Shown here one piece after another: positions 6,633 to 16,908 of a stretch of DNA of 64,000 nucleotides. How positions within the stretch are numbered: the stretch's first letter is position 1; each line of letters begins with the position of its first letter. The position numbers and the translations under genes were made by a program. Source of the stretch: Endozoicomonas euniceicola. GTDB taxonomy: Bacteria; Pseudomonadota; Gammaproteobacteria; Pseudomonadales; Endozoicomonadaceae. The DNA lies in NCBI RefSeq assembly GCF_025562755.1, contig NZ_CP103300.1, positions 3,783,001 through 3,847,000 of the forward strand, written 5' to 3'. The notes beneath the pieces were generated by a model. It did not search any database. It was given only the letters and a program-made list of their open reading frames with translations, and was not told where the DNA came from.

Positions 6633-9047
6633 ATGGGCAAAAAAAATAACACTTCAGTCTTTGTGCTTCCCAAAAAAAGGTTGGCAGTGGTGTTTCTGCT
6701 GTGGCTGGCTGTCATGGTGGACAATACCCGTGGAGAATGGGTAACACCAGCTTCTGTACATCAGGGCGGTATTGCCCATGTTGCTTCAAGGCTCTGGCTT
6801 CAGCAACAACCCGTGCTTAAATCCGCTATGGATGAAAAAGTCGCGGTTTCAAAAAGATCAGCAACGGTGGTTATCCTGGTAGAAGACGACGGTTTTAGTG
6901 TACTGGCCACTGAACCGGCAGTCTTCACATGGCAGGATGCGTGCAATGCCACCACACTTTCCAACATGACCCGGCATCTGCGCTGCCACGACCCCAGTGC
7001 TTTGCTGACCGGGTTAAGAGCCACACTGCAGTTTAGTCACAGTGGGGAGTCTGTGCAGGTGACCGGGTTTGCGTCGGTTTTGCAGGTGCAGACCACCGGG
7101 GGAACAGACCTGGCCATTGCTCCCTTTCAGAGTGATAGCCCGGGTCTGCCCGACCAGCAATATGAACAACAATACAGAGCCATTCTGGAGTACCTGTCCC
7201 GGCAAAGGAGAAAGTCTGAAGAGATAGACCGGCGAACAGGATGCTGGACAAACGCTATGTCAAGGTTAGCCCCTGAAAAACCGGACGAAGTGTTAAGGCA
7301 GGAGCAGAAAATAAAGGAGCTGCGAGCGCCCGTCAGATTCCATTACTCACTGGCACACCGTTCGGCCCCGCAGGATGAAACGTTCTGGTTTTTTACGGAC
7401 AGGATGCAGGGAAGAGAAATTGTGCTGACTCCCGACAATAACCTTTCTGCCTGCACTCCTGTTTCCCTGTCATCGGGGAGCATGGCTGACCTGTCCAATG
7501 GTTCCAAAAGAAATCCTCCACCCGTTGATAAACCAGCAGCTACGAAGAGCAAAAAAAGAAAACTCAGCACAAGTAATAGCGAGAGCCCGCAGAGTGTCGG
7601 AAATCCGCAGACCGAGGGTTATCCCGTGATACCGGATATCCCCATAAAACAGGAAGAAAATGTCATTGAATTTGGTGAAAGAAAAGTCTTGACAAGTGCT
7701 GAACTGTTTATCATCAAGCCGGAAAGCGGTATTACCAGAAAACCGCCAGAACCGCCTTTCAAAACAAATTGCAAGATTCAGGGTGCCCCGGCATTCTGGA
7801 AACTTTTTACTAAGAAAAAGCGACAGCAACTGGAAAACAGGATATTGGAATATATTAATAAAACCAATGAAGAAAGAGAGGCGCACATCGAAGGTCTGGT
7901 CAGAGAGGTGCGGTACGAGGCAAACGAGGGCGACCCTTACCAGGCTCTGGACGGGCAAAAGCATGTAGTAGCCGCCAAAAAACTGTCCAAGGGTACTGTA
8001 CTGGGACATTACCGGGGCTCTCTCTGGTTGATAGATGAGAATGCCCCGTCTCCGGAGTGTGGTACGTTAGACCAGCAAATAGCCTATTCCGTTAACTGTG
8101 ACTACAAAGAAGAAGGAGAAGAAGCCACGGATGATTGTCAGGAAATGTACTGGCTTTCAGGTTATGACGACGGCAATATTTTTTCCTGCGTTAACGACTG
8201 TACCGTCACCAGCAATGCCGACGACAATACCGGTACTTTAGAGCCAAACGTCAGTTTCATTATTGTTTATATGGATGATTTCCCCGTGGTTATGGTCGTG
8301 ACAACAGAGGATATCCCGGAGGGCAAAGGACTCTGGCTGAGCTATGGAGAACCTTACTGGGACTATAAAAACGAACCGGTTGTGGTGCCCGACGGTGATG
8401 ACGGTCATAGCGGAGTCAGGGCAAAAAACAAAAAATGTGCGTGTGATGTGTGTGGAAGGATATTTGCTCAACCCCATCACCTCAAAGACCACAAACGCAC
8501 CCATACAGGGGAGAAGCCTTATGGGTGCGATGTGTGCCAAAAGAGATTTGCTCATTCCGGAAACTTAGCAAGACACAAGCGCAGCCACGCCGGGAAGAAG
8601 CCTTATGAGTGCGATGTGTGTCAAAAGAGATTTGCTCGTTCCGAAAACTTAGCAAGACACAAGCGCAGCCACGCCGGGAAGAAGCCTTATGAGTGCGATG
8701 TGTGTAAAAATAGATTTAATCAATCCGGAGACCTCAAAGCACACAAACGCACCCATACAGGGGAGAAGCCTTATGAGTGCGATAAGTGCCAAAAGAGATT
8801 TACTCGATCCGGAGGCCTCGTAAGACACAAACGCAGCCACACAGGGGAGAGGCCTCATGAGTGCGATAAGTGCCAAAAGAGATTTACTCAATCCGGAGAC
8901 CTCATAAGACACAAACGCACCCACACCGGAGAGAAGCCTTATGAGTGCGATAAGTGCCAAAAGAGATTTTTTCGACTCGAAAACCTCGCAAGACACAAGC
9001 GCACCAAACATAAGGAATCCCTAATAGAACAACCGCCGCAGCAATAG
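6633..9047 (+). CDS. SZ4: exported SET/C2H2 zinc-finger protein, 7 fingers
   Basis: Intact, 804 residues. The signal peptide has LPKKR in place of the usual SKKM, so the internal Met16 is lost and the ATG at 6633 is the only plausible start. Fingers: QPHHLKD, HSGNLAR, RSENLAR, QSGDLKA, RSGGLVR, QSGDLIR and RLENLAR. The linkers after fingers 2 and 3 are the unusual HAGKKP instead of HTGEKP, a change repeated in two adjacent fingers and so probably copied by finger duplication. The N-terminal SNMTRHLRCHDPSALL allele is shared with SZ13 and SZ23. An IAYSV variant appears within the SET domain. Confidence 0.9.
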   Translation: MGKKNNTSVFVLPKKRLAVVFLLWLAVMVDNTRGEWVTPASVHQGGIAHVASRLWLQQQPVLKSAMDEKVAVSKRSATVVILVEDDGFSVLATEPAVFTWQDACNATTLSNMTRHLRCHDPSALLTGLRATLQFSHSGESVQVTGFASVLQVQTTGGTDLAIAPFQSDSPGLPDQQYEQQYRAILEYLSRQRRKSEEIDRRTGCWTNAMSRLAPEKPDEVLRQEQKIKELRAPVRFHYSLAHRSAPQDETFWFFTDRMQGREIVLTPDNNLSACTPVSLSSGSMADLSNGSKRNPPPVDKPAATKSKKRKLSTSNSESPQSVGNPQTEGYPVIPDIPIKQEENVIEFGERKVLTSAELFIIKPESGITRKPPEPPFKTNCKIQGAPAFWKLFTKKKRQQLENRILEYINKTNEEREAHIEGLVREVRYEANEGDPYQALDGQKHVVAAKKLSKGTVLGHYRGSLWLIDENAPSPECGTLDQQIAYSVNCDYKEEGEEATDDCQEMYWLSGYDDGNIFSCVNDCTVTSNADDNTGTLEPNVSFIIVYMDDFPVVMVVTTEDIPEGKGLWLSYGEPYWDYKNEPVVVPDGDDGHSGVRAKNKKCACDVCGRIFAQPHHLKDHKRTHTGEKPYGCDVCQKRFAHSGNLARHKRSHAGKKPYECDVCQKRFARSENLARHKRSHAGKKPYECDVCKNRFNQSGDLKAHKRTHTGEKPYECDKCQKRFTRSGGLVRHKRSHTGERPHECDKCQKRFTQSGDLIRHKRTHTGEKPYECDKCQKRFFRLENLARHKRTKHKESLIEQPPQQ

Positions 9048-11025
9048 TCTACACTCCCGCCAAAATCACCCAATAGCCCAATTCTACGGACTCCACAATG
9101 GGCAAAAAAAATAACGCTCCAGTCTTTGTGCTTCCAAAAAAAATGTTAGCAGTGGTGTTCCTGCTGTGGCTGGCTGTCATGGTGGACAATACCCGCGGAG
9201 AATGGGTAACACCAGCTTCTGTACATCAGGGCGGGACTGCTCATGTTGCTTCAAGTTCAAGGCTCTGGCTTCAGCAACAACCCATGCTTAAATCCGCTAT
9301 GGATGAAAAAGTTGCGGTTTCAAAAAGATCGGCAACGGTGGTTATTCTGGTAGAAGACGACGGTTTTAGTGTACTGGCCACTGAGCCAGCAGTCTTCACA
9401 TGGCAGGATGCGTGCAATGCCACCACGCTTTCCGACATGACCCGGCATCTGCGCTGCCACGACCCTAATGCCCTGCTGACCGGGTTAAGAGCCACACTGC
9501 AGTTTAGTCACAGTGGGGAGTCTGTGCAGGTGACCGGGTTTGCGTCGGTTTTGCAGGTACAGACCACCGGGGGAACAGACCTGGCTATTGCTCCCTTTCA
9601 GAGTGATAGCCCGGGTCTGCCCGACCAGCAATATGAACAACAATACAGAGCCCTTCTGGAGTACCTGTCCCGGCAAAGGAGAAAGTCTGAAGGGATAGAC
9701 CGGCGAACAAGATGCTGGACAAACGCCATGTCAAGGTTAGCCCCTGAAAAACCGGACGAAGTGTTAAGGCAGGAGCAGAAAATAAAGGAGCAGCGAGCGC
9801 CTGTCAGGTTCCATTACTCACTGGCACACCGTTCGGCCCCGCAGGATGAAACGTTCTGGTTTTTTACGGACAAGATGGAGGGAAGAAAAATTGTGCTGAC
9901 TCCCGACAATAACCTTTCTGCCTGCACTCCTGTTTCCCTGCCATTGGGGAGCATGGTTGACCTGTCCAATGGTTCCAAAAGAAATTCTCCGCCCGTTGAT
10001 AAACCAGCAGCTACGAAGAGCAAAAAAAGAAAACTCAGCACCAGTAATAGCGAGAGCCCGCAGAGTGTCACAAATCCGCAGACCGAGGGTTATCCCGTGA
10101 TACCGGATATCCCCATAAAACAGGAAGAAAATGTCATTGAATTTGGTGAAAGAAAAGTCTTGACAAGTGCTGAACTGTTTATCATCAAGCCGGAAAGCGT
10201 TATTACCAGAAAACCGCCAGAACCGCCTTTCAAAACAAATTGCAAGATTCTGGGTGCCCCGGCATTCTGGAAACTTTTTACTAAGAAAAAGCGACAGCAA
10301 CTGGAAAACAGGATATTGGAATATATTAATAAAACCAATGAAGAAAGAGTGGCGCACATCGAAGGTCTGGTTAGAGAGGTGCGGTACGAGGCAAACGAGG
10401 GTGACCCTTACCAGGCTCTGGACGGGCAAAAGCATGTGGTAGCCGCCAAAAAACTGTCCAAGGGTACTGTACTGGGACATTACCGGGGCTCTCTCTGGTT
10501 GATAGATGAGAATGCCCCGTCTCCGGAGTGTGGTACGTTAGACCAGCAAATATCCTATTCCGTTAACTGTGACTACAAAGAAGAAGGAGAAGAAGCCACG
10601 GATGATTGTCAGGAAATGTACTGGCTTTCAGGTTATGACGACGGCAATATTTTTTCCTGTGTTAACGACTGTACCGTCACCAGCAATGCCGACGACAATA
10701 CCGGTACTTTAGAGCCAAACGTCAGTTTCATTATTGTTTATATGGATGATTTTCCCGTGGTTATGGTCGTGACAACGAAGTTTATCCCGGAGGGCAAAGG
10801 ACTCTGGCTGAGCTATGGAGAAGCTTACTGGGACTATAAAAACGAACCGGTTGTGGTGCCCGAAGATGAAAATGATCGTAGCGGAGGCAGGGCAAAAAAT
10901 AAAAAATATGTGTGTGATGTGTGTGGAAAGAAGTATGCTCGCTTCGAAAGCCTCACAAGACACAAGCGCACCCACACCGGAGAGAAGCCTTATGAGTGCG
11001 ATGTGTGTCAAAAGGGATTTGTTAA

Positions 11026-11220
11026 GGGAAGCAGCAGAACATAATATACCGCTGTTGGCTGTTGGCTGTTGGCTGTTGGCTGTTGGCTGTTGGCTGTTGG
11101 CTGTTGGCTGTTGGCTGTTGGCTGTTGGCTGTTGGCTTTTGGCTTTTGGCGGTTGGCTGTATGAGCAGCTAATAGCCAAAAGCCAACAGCCCGGTAAGTT
11201 ATTGAATGCTGCGCCCCTAA
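11026..11220 (+). mobile_element. 195-bp insert with GTTGGCT minisatellite, MITE-like
   Basis: Comparison with the uninterrupted sequence around 56160 shows an insert between ...GATTTGTTAA and CTCCGGAAAC. TAA appears at both junctions (11023-11025 and 11218-11220), a possible 3-bp target duplication. The ends are weakly inverted: TTAAGGGAAGCAGCA on the left against TTAGGGGCGCAGCAT read inward from the right. The insert holds no gene. Its core is 12 perfect GTTGGCT copies, then degenerate copies, then AGCCAAAAGCCAACAGCC, which can pair back with the repeat as a hairpin. It could be a non-autonomous mobile element or a genomic dispersed repeat; I do not recognise the family. Confidence 0.65.
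11054..11158 (+). repeat. GTTGGCT heptanucleotide tandem repeat
   Basis: Twelve perfect copies of GTTGGCT occupy 11054-11137. TTTGGCT and TTTGGCG follow, then a final GTTGGCT ending at 11158. The complementary stretch at 11175-11191 (AGCCAAAAGCCAACAGC) makes a stem-loop with the degenerate end of the run likely. Confidence 0.95.
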
Positions 11221-11679
11221 CTCCGGAAACTTGGCAGCACACAGGCTCAGACACACCGGGGAAAAGCCTCATGAGTGCGATCTGTGTCAAAAGAGATTTG
11301 CCTGCTCCAGTAACTTCGTAAGACACAGGCGCACCCACACCGGAGATAAGCCTTATAAGTGCGATGTGTGTCCAAAGAGATTTGCAGCTTCCGGAGACTT
11401 GACAATACACAGGCGCCACCACACAGGAGAGAGGCCTTATGAGTGCGATGTGTGCCAAAAGAGATTTACTGACTCCGGAAACTTAGCAAAACACAGACGC
11501 TACCATACCGGGGATAAGCCTTATGAGTGCGATAAGTGCCAAAAGAGATTTTTTCAACTCGCACACCTCGTAAGACACAAGCGCACCCAACACAAGAACC
11601 TTCCAACAGAGCAACCGCCACAGCAATAGTCTACACTCCCGCCAAAATCACCCAATAGCCCAATTCTACGGACACCACA

Positions 11680-14112
11680 ATGGGCAAAAAAAATAACGCT
11701 CCAGTCTTTGTGTTTTCAAAAAAAATGTTGGCAGTGGTGTTTCTGCTGTGGCTGGCTGTCATGGTGGACAATACCCGCGGAGAATGGATTACACCAGCTT
11801 CTGCACATCAGGGCGGGATTGCCCATGTTGCTTCAAGGCTCTGGCTTCAGCAGCAACCCGTGCTTAAATCCGCTATGGATGAAAAAGTTGCGGTTTCAAA
11901 AAGATCGGCAACGGTGGTTATCCTGGTAGAAGACGACGGTTTTAGTGTACTGACCACTGAGCCGGTAGTTTTCACATGGCAGGATGCGTGCAATGCCACC
12001 ACACTGTCCGACATGACCCGGCATCTGCGCTGCCACGATCCCAGTGCTTTGCTGACCGGGTTAAGAGCCACACTGCAGTTTAGTCACAGCAGGGAGTCTG
12101 TGCAGGTGACCGGGTTTGCCTCGGTTTTGCAGGTGCAGACCACCGGGGGAACAGACCTGGCCATTGCCCCCTTTCAGATTGATAGCCCGGGTCTGCCCGA
12201 CCAGCAATATGAACAACAGTACAGAGCCATTCTGGAGTACCTGTCCCGGCAAAGGAGAAAGTCTGAAGAGATAGACCGGCGAACAAGATGCTGGACAAAC
12301 GCCATGTCAAGATTAGCCCCTGAAAAACCGGACGAAGTGTTAAGGCAGGAGCAGAAAATAAAGGAGCTGCGAGCGCCCGTCAGGTTCCATTACTCACTGG
12401 CACATCGTTCGGCCCCGCAGGATGAAACGTTCTGGTTTTTTACGGACAAGATGGAGGGAAGAAAAATTGTGCTGACTCCCGACAATAACCTTTCTGCCTG
12501 CTCCCCTGTTTCCCTGCCATCGGGGAGCATGGTTGACCTGTCCAATGGTTCCAAAAGAAATCCTCCACCCGTTGATAAACCAGCAGCTATGAAGAGCAAA
12601 AAAAGAAAACTCAGCACCAGCACCAGCACCAGCACTAGTAATAGCGAGAGCCCGCAGAGTGTGACAAATCCGCAGACCGAGGGTTATCCCGTGATACCGG
12701 ATATCCCCATAAAACAGGAAGAAAATGTCATTGAATTTGGTGAAAGAAAAGTCTTGACAAGTGCTGAACTGTTTGTAATCAAGCCGGAAAGCGGTATTAC
12801 CAGAAAACCGCCAGAACCGCCTTTCAAAACAAATTGCAAGATTCTGGGTGCCCCGGCATTCTGGAAACTTTTTACTAACAAAAAGCGACAGCAACTGGAA
12901 AACAGGATATTGGAATATATTAATAAAACCAATGAAGAAAGAGTGGCGCACATCGAAGGTCTGGTTAGAGAGGTGCGGTACGAGGCAAACGAGGGCGACC
13001 CTTACCAGGCTCTGGACGGGCAAAAGCATGTAGTAGCCGCCAAGAAACTGTCCAAGGGTACTGTACTGGGACATTACCGGGGCTCTCTCTGGTTGATAGA
13101 TGAGAATGCCCCGTCTCCTGAGTGTGGTACGTTAGACCAGCAAATATCCTATTCCGTTAACTGTGACTACAAAGAAGAAGGAGAAGAAGCCACGGATGAT
13201 TGTCAGGAAATGTACTGGCTTTCAGGTTATGACGACGGCAATATTTTTTCCTGCGTTAACGACTGTACCGTCACCAGCAATGCCGACGACAATACCGGTA
13301 CTTTAGAGCCAAACGTCAGTTTCATTATTGTTTATATGGATGATTTCCCCGTGGTTATGGTCGTGACAACAGAGGATATCCCGGAGGGCAAAGGACTCTG
13401 GCTGAGCTATGGAAAACCTTACTGGGACTATAAAAACGAACCGGTTGTGGTGCCCGACGGTGATGACGGTCATAGCGGAGCCAGTGCAAAAAACAAAAAA
13501 TGTGCGTGTGATGTGTGTGGAAGGGAGCTTGCTAATTCCGGAAACTTAGCAAGACACAAGCGCACCCACACCGGAGAGAAGCCTTATGAGTGCGATGTGT
13601 GTCAAAAGAGATTTTCTCTACTCAATCACCTCATAGTACACAAACGCACTCACACCGGGGCGAAGCCTTATGATTGCGATGTGTGTAAAAAGACATTTAC
13701 TCAAGCCGGACACCTCAAAGTACACAAACACACTCACACCAGGGAGAAGCCTTATAAGTGCGATGTGTGTAAAAAGGCATTTACTCAATCCGGACACCTT
13801 AAAGTACACAAACACACTCACACCGGGGAGAAGCCTTATGAGTGCGATAAGTGCCAAAAGAGATTTACTCGATCCGGAGGCCTCGTAAAACACAAACGCA
13901 GCCACACCGGGGAGAGGCCTTATGAGTGCGATAAGTGCCAAAAGAGATTTACTCAATCCGGAGACCTCATAAGACACAAACGCACCCACACTGGAGAGAA
14001 GCCTTATGAGTGCGATAAGTGCCAAAAAAGATTTTCTCGACTCGAACACCTCGCAAGACACAAGCGCACCAAACATAAGGAACCCCCAACAGAACAACCG
14101 CCACAGCAATAG
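11680..14112 (+). CDS. SZ6: exported SET/C2H2 zinc-finger protein, 7 fingers
   Basis: Intact, 810 residues. Fingers: NSGNLAR, LLNHLIV, QAGHLKV, QSGHLKV, RSGGLVK, QSGDLIR and RLEHLAR. Fingers 3 and 4 are near duplicates, and the linker after finger 3 is the variant HTREKP. The N-terminal block with TTEPVVFTW, DPSALL and HSRESVQ, plus ELFVIKPES upstream of the SET domain, is shared with SZ19, while their fingers differ, so this is a mosaic pair. Unique changes are EWITPA after the signal peptide and FTNKKRQQ before the SET domain. Four ST units follow the nuclear localisation motif. Confidence 0.9.
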   Translation: MGKKNNAPVFVFSKKMLAVVFLLWLAVMVDNTRGEWITPASAHQGGIAHVASRLWLQQQPVLKSAMDEKVAVSKRSATVVILVEDDGFSVLTTEPVVFTWQDACNATTLSDMTRHLRCHDPSALLTGLRATLQFSHSRESVQVTGFASVLQVQTTGGTDLAIAPFQIDSPGLPDQQYEQQYRAILEYLSRQRRKSEEIDRRTRCWTNAMSRLAPEKPDEVLRQEQKIKELRAPVRFHYSLAHRSAPQDETFWFFTDKMEGRKIVLTPDNNLSACSPVSLPSGSMVDLSNGSKRNPPPVDKPAAMKSKKRKLSTSTSTSTSNSESPQSVTNPQTEGYPVIPDIPIKQEENVIEFGERKVLTSAELFVIKPESGITRKPPEPPFKTNCKILGAPAFWKLFTNKKRQQLENRILEYINKTNEERVAHIEGLVREVRYEANEGDPYQALDGQKHVVAAKKLSKGTVLGHYRGSLWLIDENAPSPECGTLDQQISYSVNCDYKEEGEEATDDCQEMYWLSGYDDGNIFSCVNDCTVTSNADDNTGTLEPNVSFIIVYMDDFPVVMVVTTEDIPEGKGLWLSYGKPYWDYKNEPVVVPDGDDGHSGASAKNKKCACDVCGRELANSGNLARHKRTHTGEKPYECDVCQKRFSLLNHLIVHKRTHTGAKPYDCDVCKKTFTQAGHLKVHKHTHTREKPYKCDVCKKAFTQSGHLKVHKHTHTGEKPYECDKCQKRFTRSGGLVKHKRSHTGERPYECDKCQKRFTQSGDLIRHKRTHTGEKPYECDKCQKRFSRLEHLARHKRTKHKEPPTEQPPQQ

Positions 14113-14162
14113 TCTACACTCCCACCAAAATAACCCAATGGCCCAACTTTGATGACTCCGCA

Positions 14163-16240
14163 ATGGGCAAAAAAAATAACGCTTCAGTCTTTGTGCTTTC
14201 AAAAAAAATGCTGGCAGTGGTGTTGCTGCTGTGGCTGGCTGTCATGGTGGACAATACCTGCGGAGAATGGGTAACACCAGCTTCTGTACATCAGGGCGGG
14301 ATTGCCCATGTTGCTTCAAGGCTCTGGCTTCAGCAACAACCCGTGCTTAAATCCGCTATGGATGAAAAAGTCGCGGTTTCAAAAAGATCGGCAACGGTGG
14401 TTATCCTGGTAGAAGACGACGGTTTTAGTGTACTGACCACTGAGCCGGCAGTCTTCACATGGCAGGATGCGTGCAATGCCACCACACTTTCCGACATGAC
14501 CCGGCATCTGCGCTGCCACGACCCCAATGCCCTGCTGACCGGGTTAAGAGCCACACTGCAGTTTAGTCACAGCAGGGAGTCTGTGCAGGTGACCGGGTTT
14601 GCCTCGGTTTTGCAGGTGCAGACCACCGGGGGAACAGACCTGGCCATTGCTCCCTTTCAGGGGGATAGCCCGGGTCTGCCCGACCAGCAATATGAACAAC
14701 AATACAGAGCCATTCTGGAGTACCTGTCCCGGCAAAGCAGAAAGTCTGAAGGGATAGACCGGCAACAAGATGCTGGACAAACGCCATGTCAAGGTTAGCC
14801 CCTGAAAAACCGGACGAAGTGTTAAGGCAGGAGCAGAAAATAAAGGAGCAGCGAGCGCCTGTCAGGTTCCATTACTCACTGGCACACCGTTCGGCCCCGC
14901 AGGATGAAACGTTCTGGTTTTTTACGGACAAGATGGAGGGAAGAAAAGTTGTGTTGACTCCCGACAATAACCTTTCTGCCTGCACTCCTGTTTCCCTGCC
15001 ATCGGGGAGCATGGCTGACCTGTCCAATGGTTCCAAAAGAAATCCTCCACCCGTTGATAAACCAGCAGCTACGAAGAGCAAAAAAAGAAAACTCAGCACC
15101 AGCACCAGTAATAGCGAGAGCCCGCAGAGTGTCACAAATCCGCAGACCGAGGGTTATCCCGTGATACCGGATATCCCCATAAAACAGGAAGAAAATGTCA
15201 TTGAATTTGGTGAAAGAAAAGTCTTGACAAGTGCTGAACTGTTTATCATCAAGCCGGAAAGCGTTATTACCAGAAAACCGCCAGAACCGCCTTTCAAAAC
15301 AAATTGCAAGATTCTGGGTGCCCCGGCATTCTGGAAACTTTTTACTAAGAAAACGCGACAGCAACTGAAAAACAGGATATTGGAATATATTAATAAAACC
15401 AATGAAGAAAGAGTGGCGCACATCGAAGGTCTGGTTAGAGAGGTGCGGTACGAGGCAAACGAGGGTGACCCTTACCAGGCTTTGGACGGGCAAAAGCATG
15501 TGGTAGCCGCCAAAAAACTGTCCAAGGGTACTGTACTGGGGCATTACCGGGGCTCTCTCTGGTTGATAGATAAGAATGCCCCGTCTCCGGAGTGTGGTAC
15601 GTTAGACCAGCAAATATCCTATTCCGTTAACTGTGACTACAAAGGAGAAGAAGCCACGGATGATTGTCAGGAAATGTACTGGCTTTTAGGTTATGACGAC
15701 GGCAATATTTTTTCCTGCGTTAACGACTGTACCGTCACCAGCAATGCCGACGACAATACCGGTACTTTAGAGCCAAACGTCAGTTTCATTATTGTTTATA
15801 TGGATGATTTCCCCGTGGTTATGGTCGTGACAACAGAGGATATCCCGAAGGGCAAAGGACTCTGGCTGAGCTATGGAGAACCTTACTGGGACTATAAAAA
15901 CGAACCGGTTGTGGTGCCCGACGGTGATGACGATCATAGCGGAGCCGGGGCAAAAAACAAAAAATGTGCGTGTGATGTGTGTGGAAGGGTATTGGCTAGT
16001 TCTGGAAACCTGACAAGGCACAAGCGCATCCACACCGGAGAGAAGCCTAATAAGTGCGATGTGTGCCAAAAGAGATTTGCTCATTCCGGAAACTTAGCAA
16101 GACACAAGCGCACCCACACCGGAGAGAAGCCTTATGAGTGCGATGTGTGTCAAAAGAGATTTTCTCGACTCGAACACCTCGCAAGACACAAGCGCACCAA
16201 ACATAAGGAATCCCCAACAGAACAACCACCACAGCAATAG
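14163..16240 (+). pseudogene. SZ7: SET/C2H2 gene with a 1-bp frameshift
   Basis: One G is missing after 14763 (GGCAACAAG where other copies have GGCGAACAAG). The signal-peptide half therefore stops at 14798 after 211 residues, ending DAGQTPCQG. The remainder is open from an internal ATG at 14786 to 16240 (484 residues) and keeps the nuclear localisation motif, SET domain and three fingers (SSGNLTR, HSGNLAR, RLEHLAR). If that ATG were used the product would lack a signal peptide; no ribosome-binding site is visible. SZ24 has the identical deletion and the same DNTCGEW signal-peptide end, so the lesion was inherited or copied. LIDKNAP in the SET region is shared with SZ23 and SZ24. Confidence 0.9.
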
Positions 16241-16908
16241 TCTACACTCCCGCCAAAACCACCCAATAGCCCAATTCTAATGACTCCGTAATGGGTAAAA
16301 AAAATAACGCTTCAGTCTTTGTGTTTTCAAAAAAAATGTTGGCAGTGGTGTTTCTGCTGTGGCTGGCTGTCATGGTGGACAATACCCGTGGAGAATGGGT
16401 AACACCAGCTTCTGTACATCAGGGGGGGATTGCCCATGTTGCTTCAAGGCTCTGGCTTCAGCAGCAACCAGTGCTTAAATCCGCTATGGATGAAAAAGTT
16501 GCGGTTTCAAAAAGATCGGCAGCGGTGGTTATCCTGGTAGAAGACGACGGTTTTAGTGTACTGGCCACTGAGCCGGCAGTCTTCACATGGCAGGATGCGT
16601 GTAATGCCACCATGCTTTCCGACATGACCCGGCATCTGCGTTGCCACGACCCCAATGCCCTGCTGACCGGGTTAAGAGCCACACTGCAGTTTAGTCACAG
16701 CGGGGAGTCTGTGCAGGTGACCGGGTTTGCGTCGGTTTTGCAGGTGCAGACTACCGGGGGAACAGACCTGGCCATTGCTCCTTTTCAGAGTGATAGCCCG
16801 GGTCTGCCCGACCAGCAATATGAACAACAATACAGAGCCATTCTGGAGTACCTGTCCCGGCAAAGGAGAAAGTCTGAAGAGATAGACCGGCGAACAAGAT
16901 GCTGGACA

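Larger units (their letters stand above)
9098..11629 (+). pseudogene. SZ5: SET/C2H2 gene broken in finger 2 by a 195-bp insert
   Basis: The frame is open to a TAA at 11042-11044, giving 648 residues and one whole finger (RFESLTR, with Tyr replacing the conserved Phe). The second finger is cut between its Val and Asn codons by the insert at 11026-11220. The insert is 65 codons long, so the rest of the gene resumes in the same frame: NSGNLAA (split), CSSNFVR, ASGDLTI, DSGNLAK and QLAHLVR. SZ22 contains the uninterrupted equivalent (VNSGNLAAHRLRH), which fixes the insertion point. The truncated product would keep the signal peptide, localisation motif and SET domain. Other marks are an extra Ser-Ser near residue 53 and the SET variant TKFIPEG...YGEAYWD, shared with SZ23. 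Confidence 0.9.

Noticed and set aside
11054..11158. CRISPR array
   Set aside because: The repeats are 7 bp and contiguous, with no spacers.
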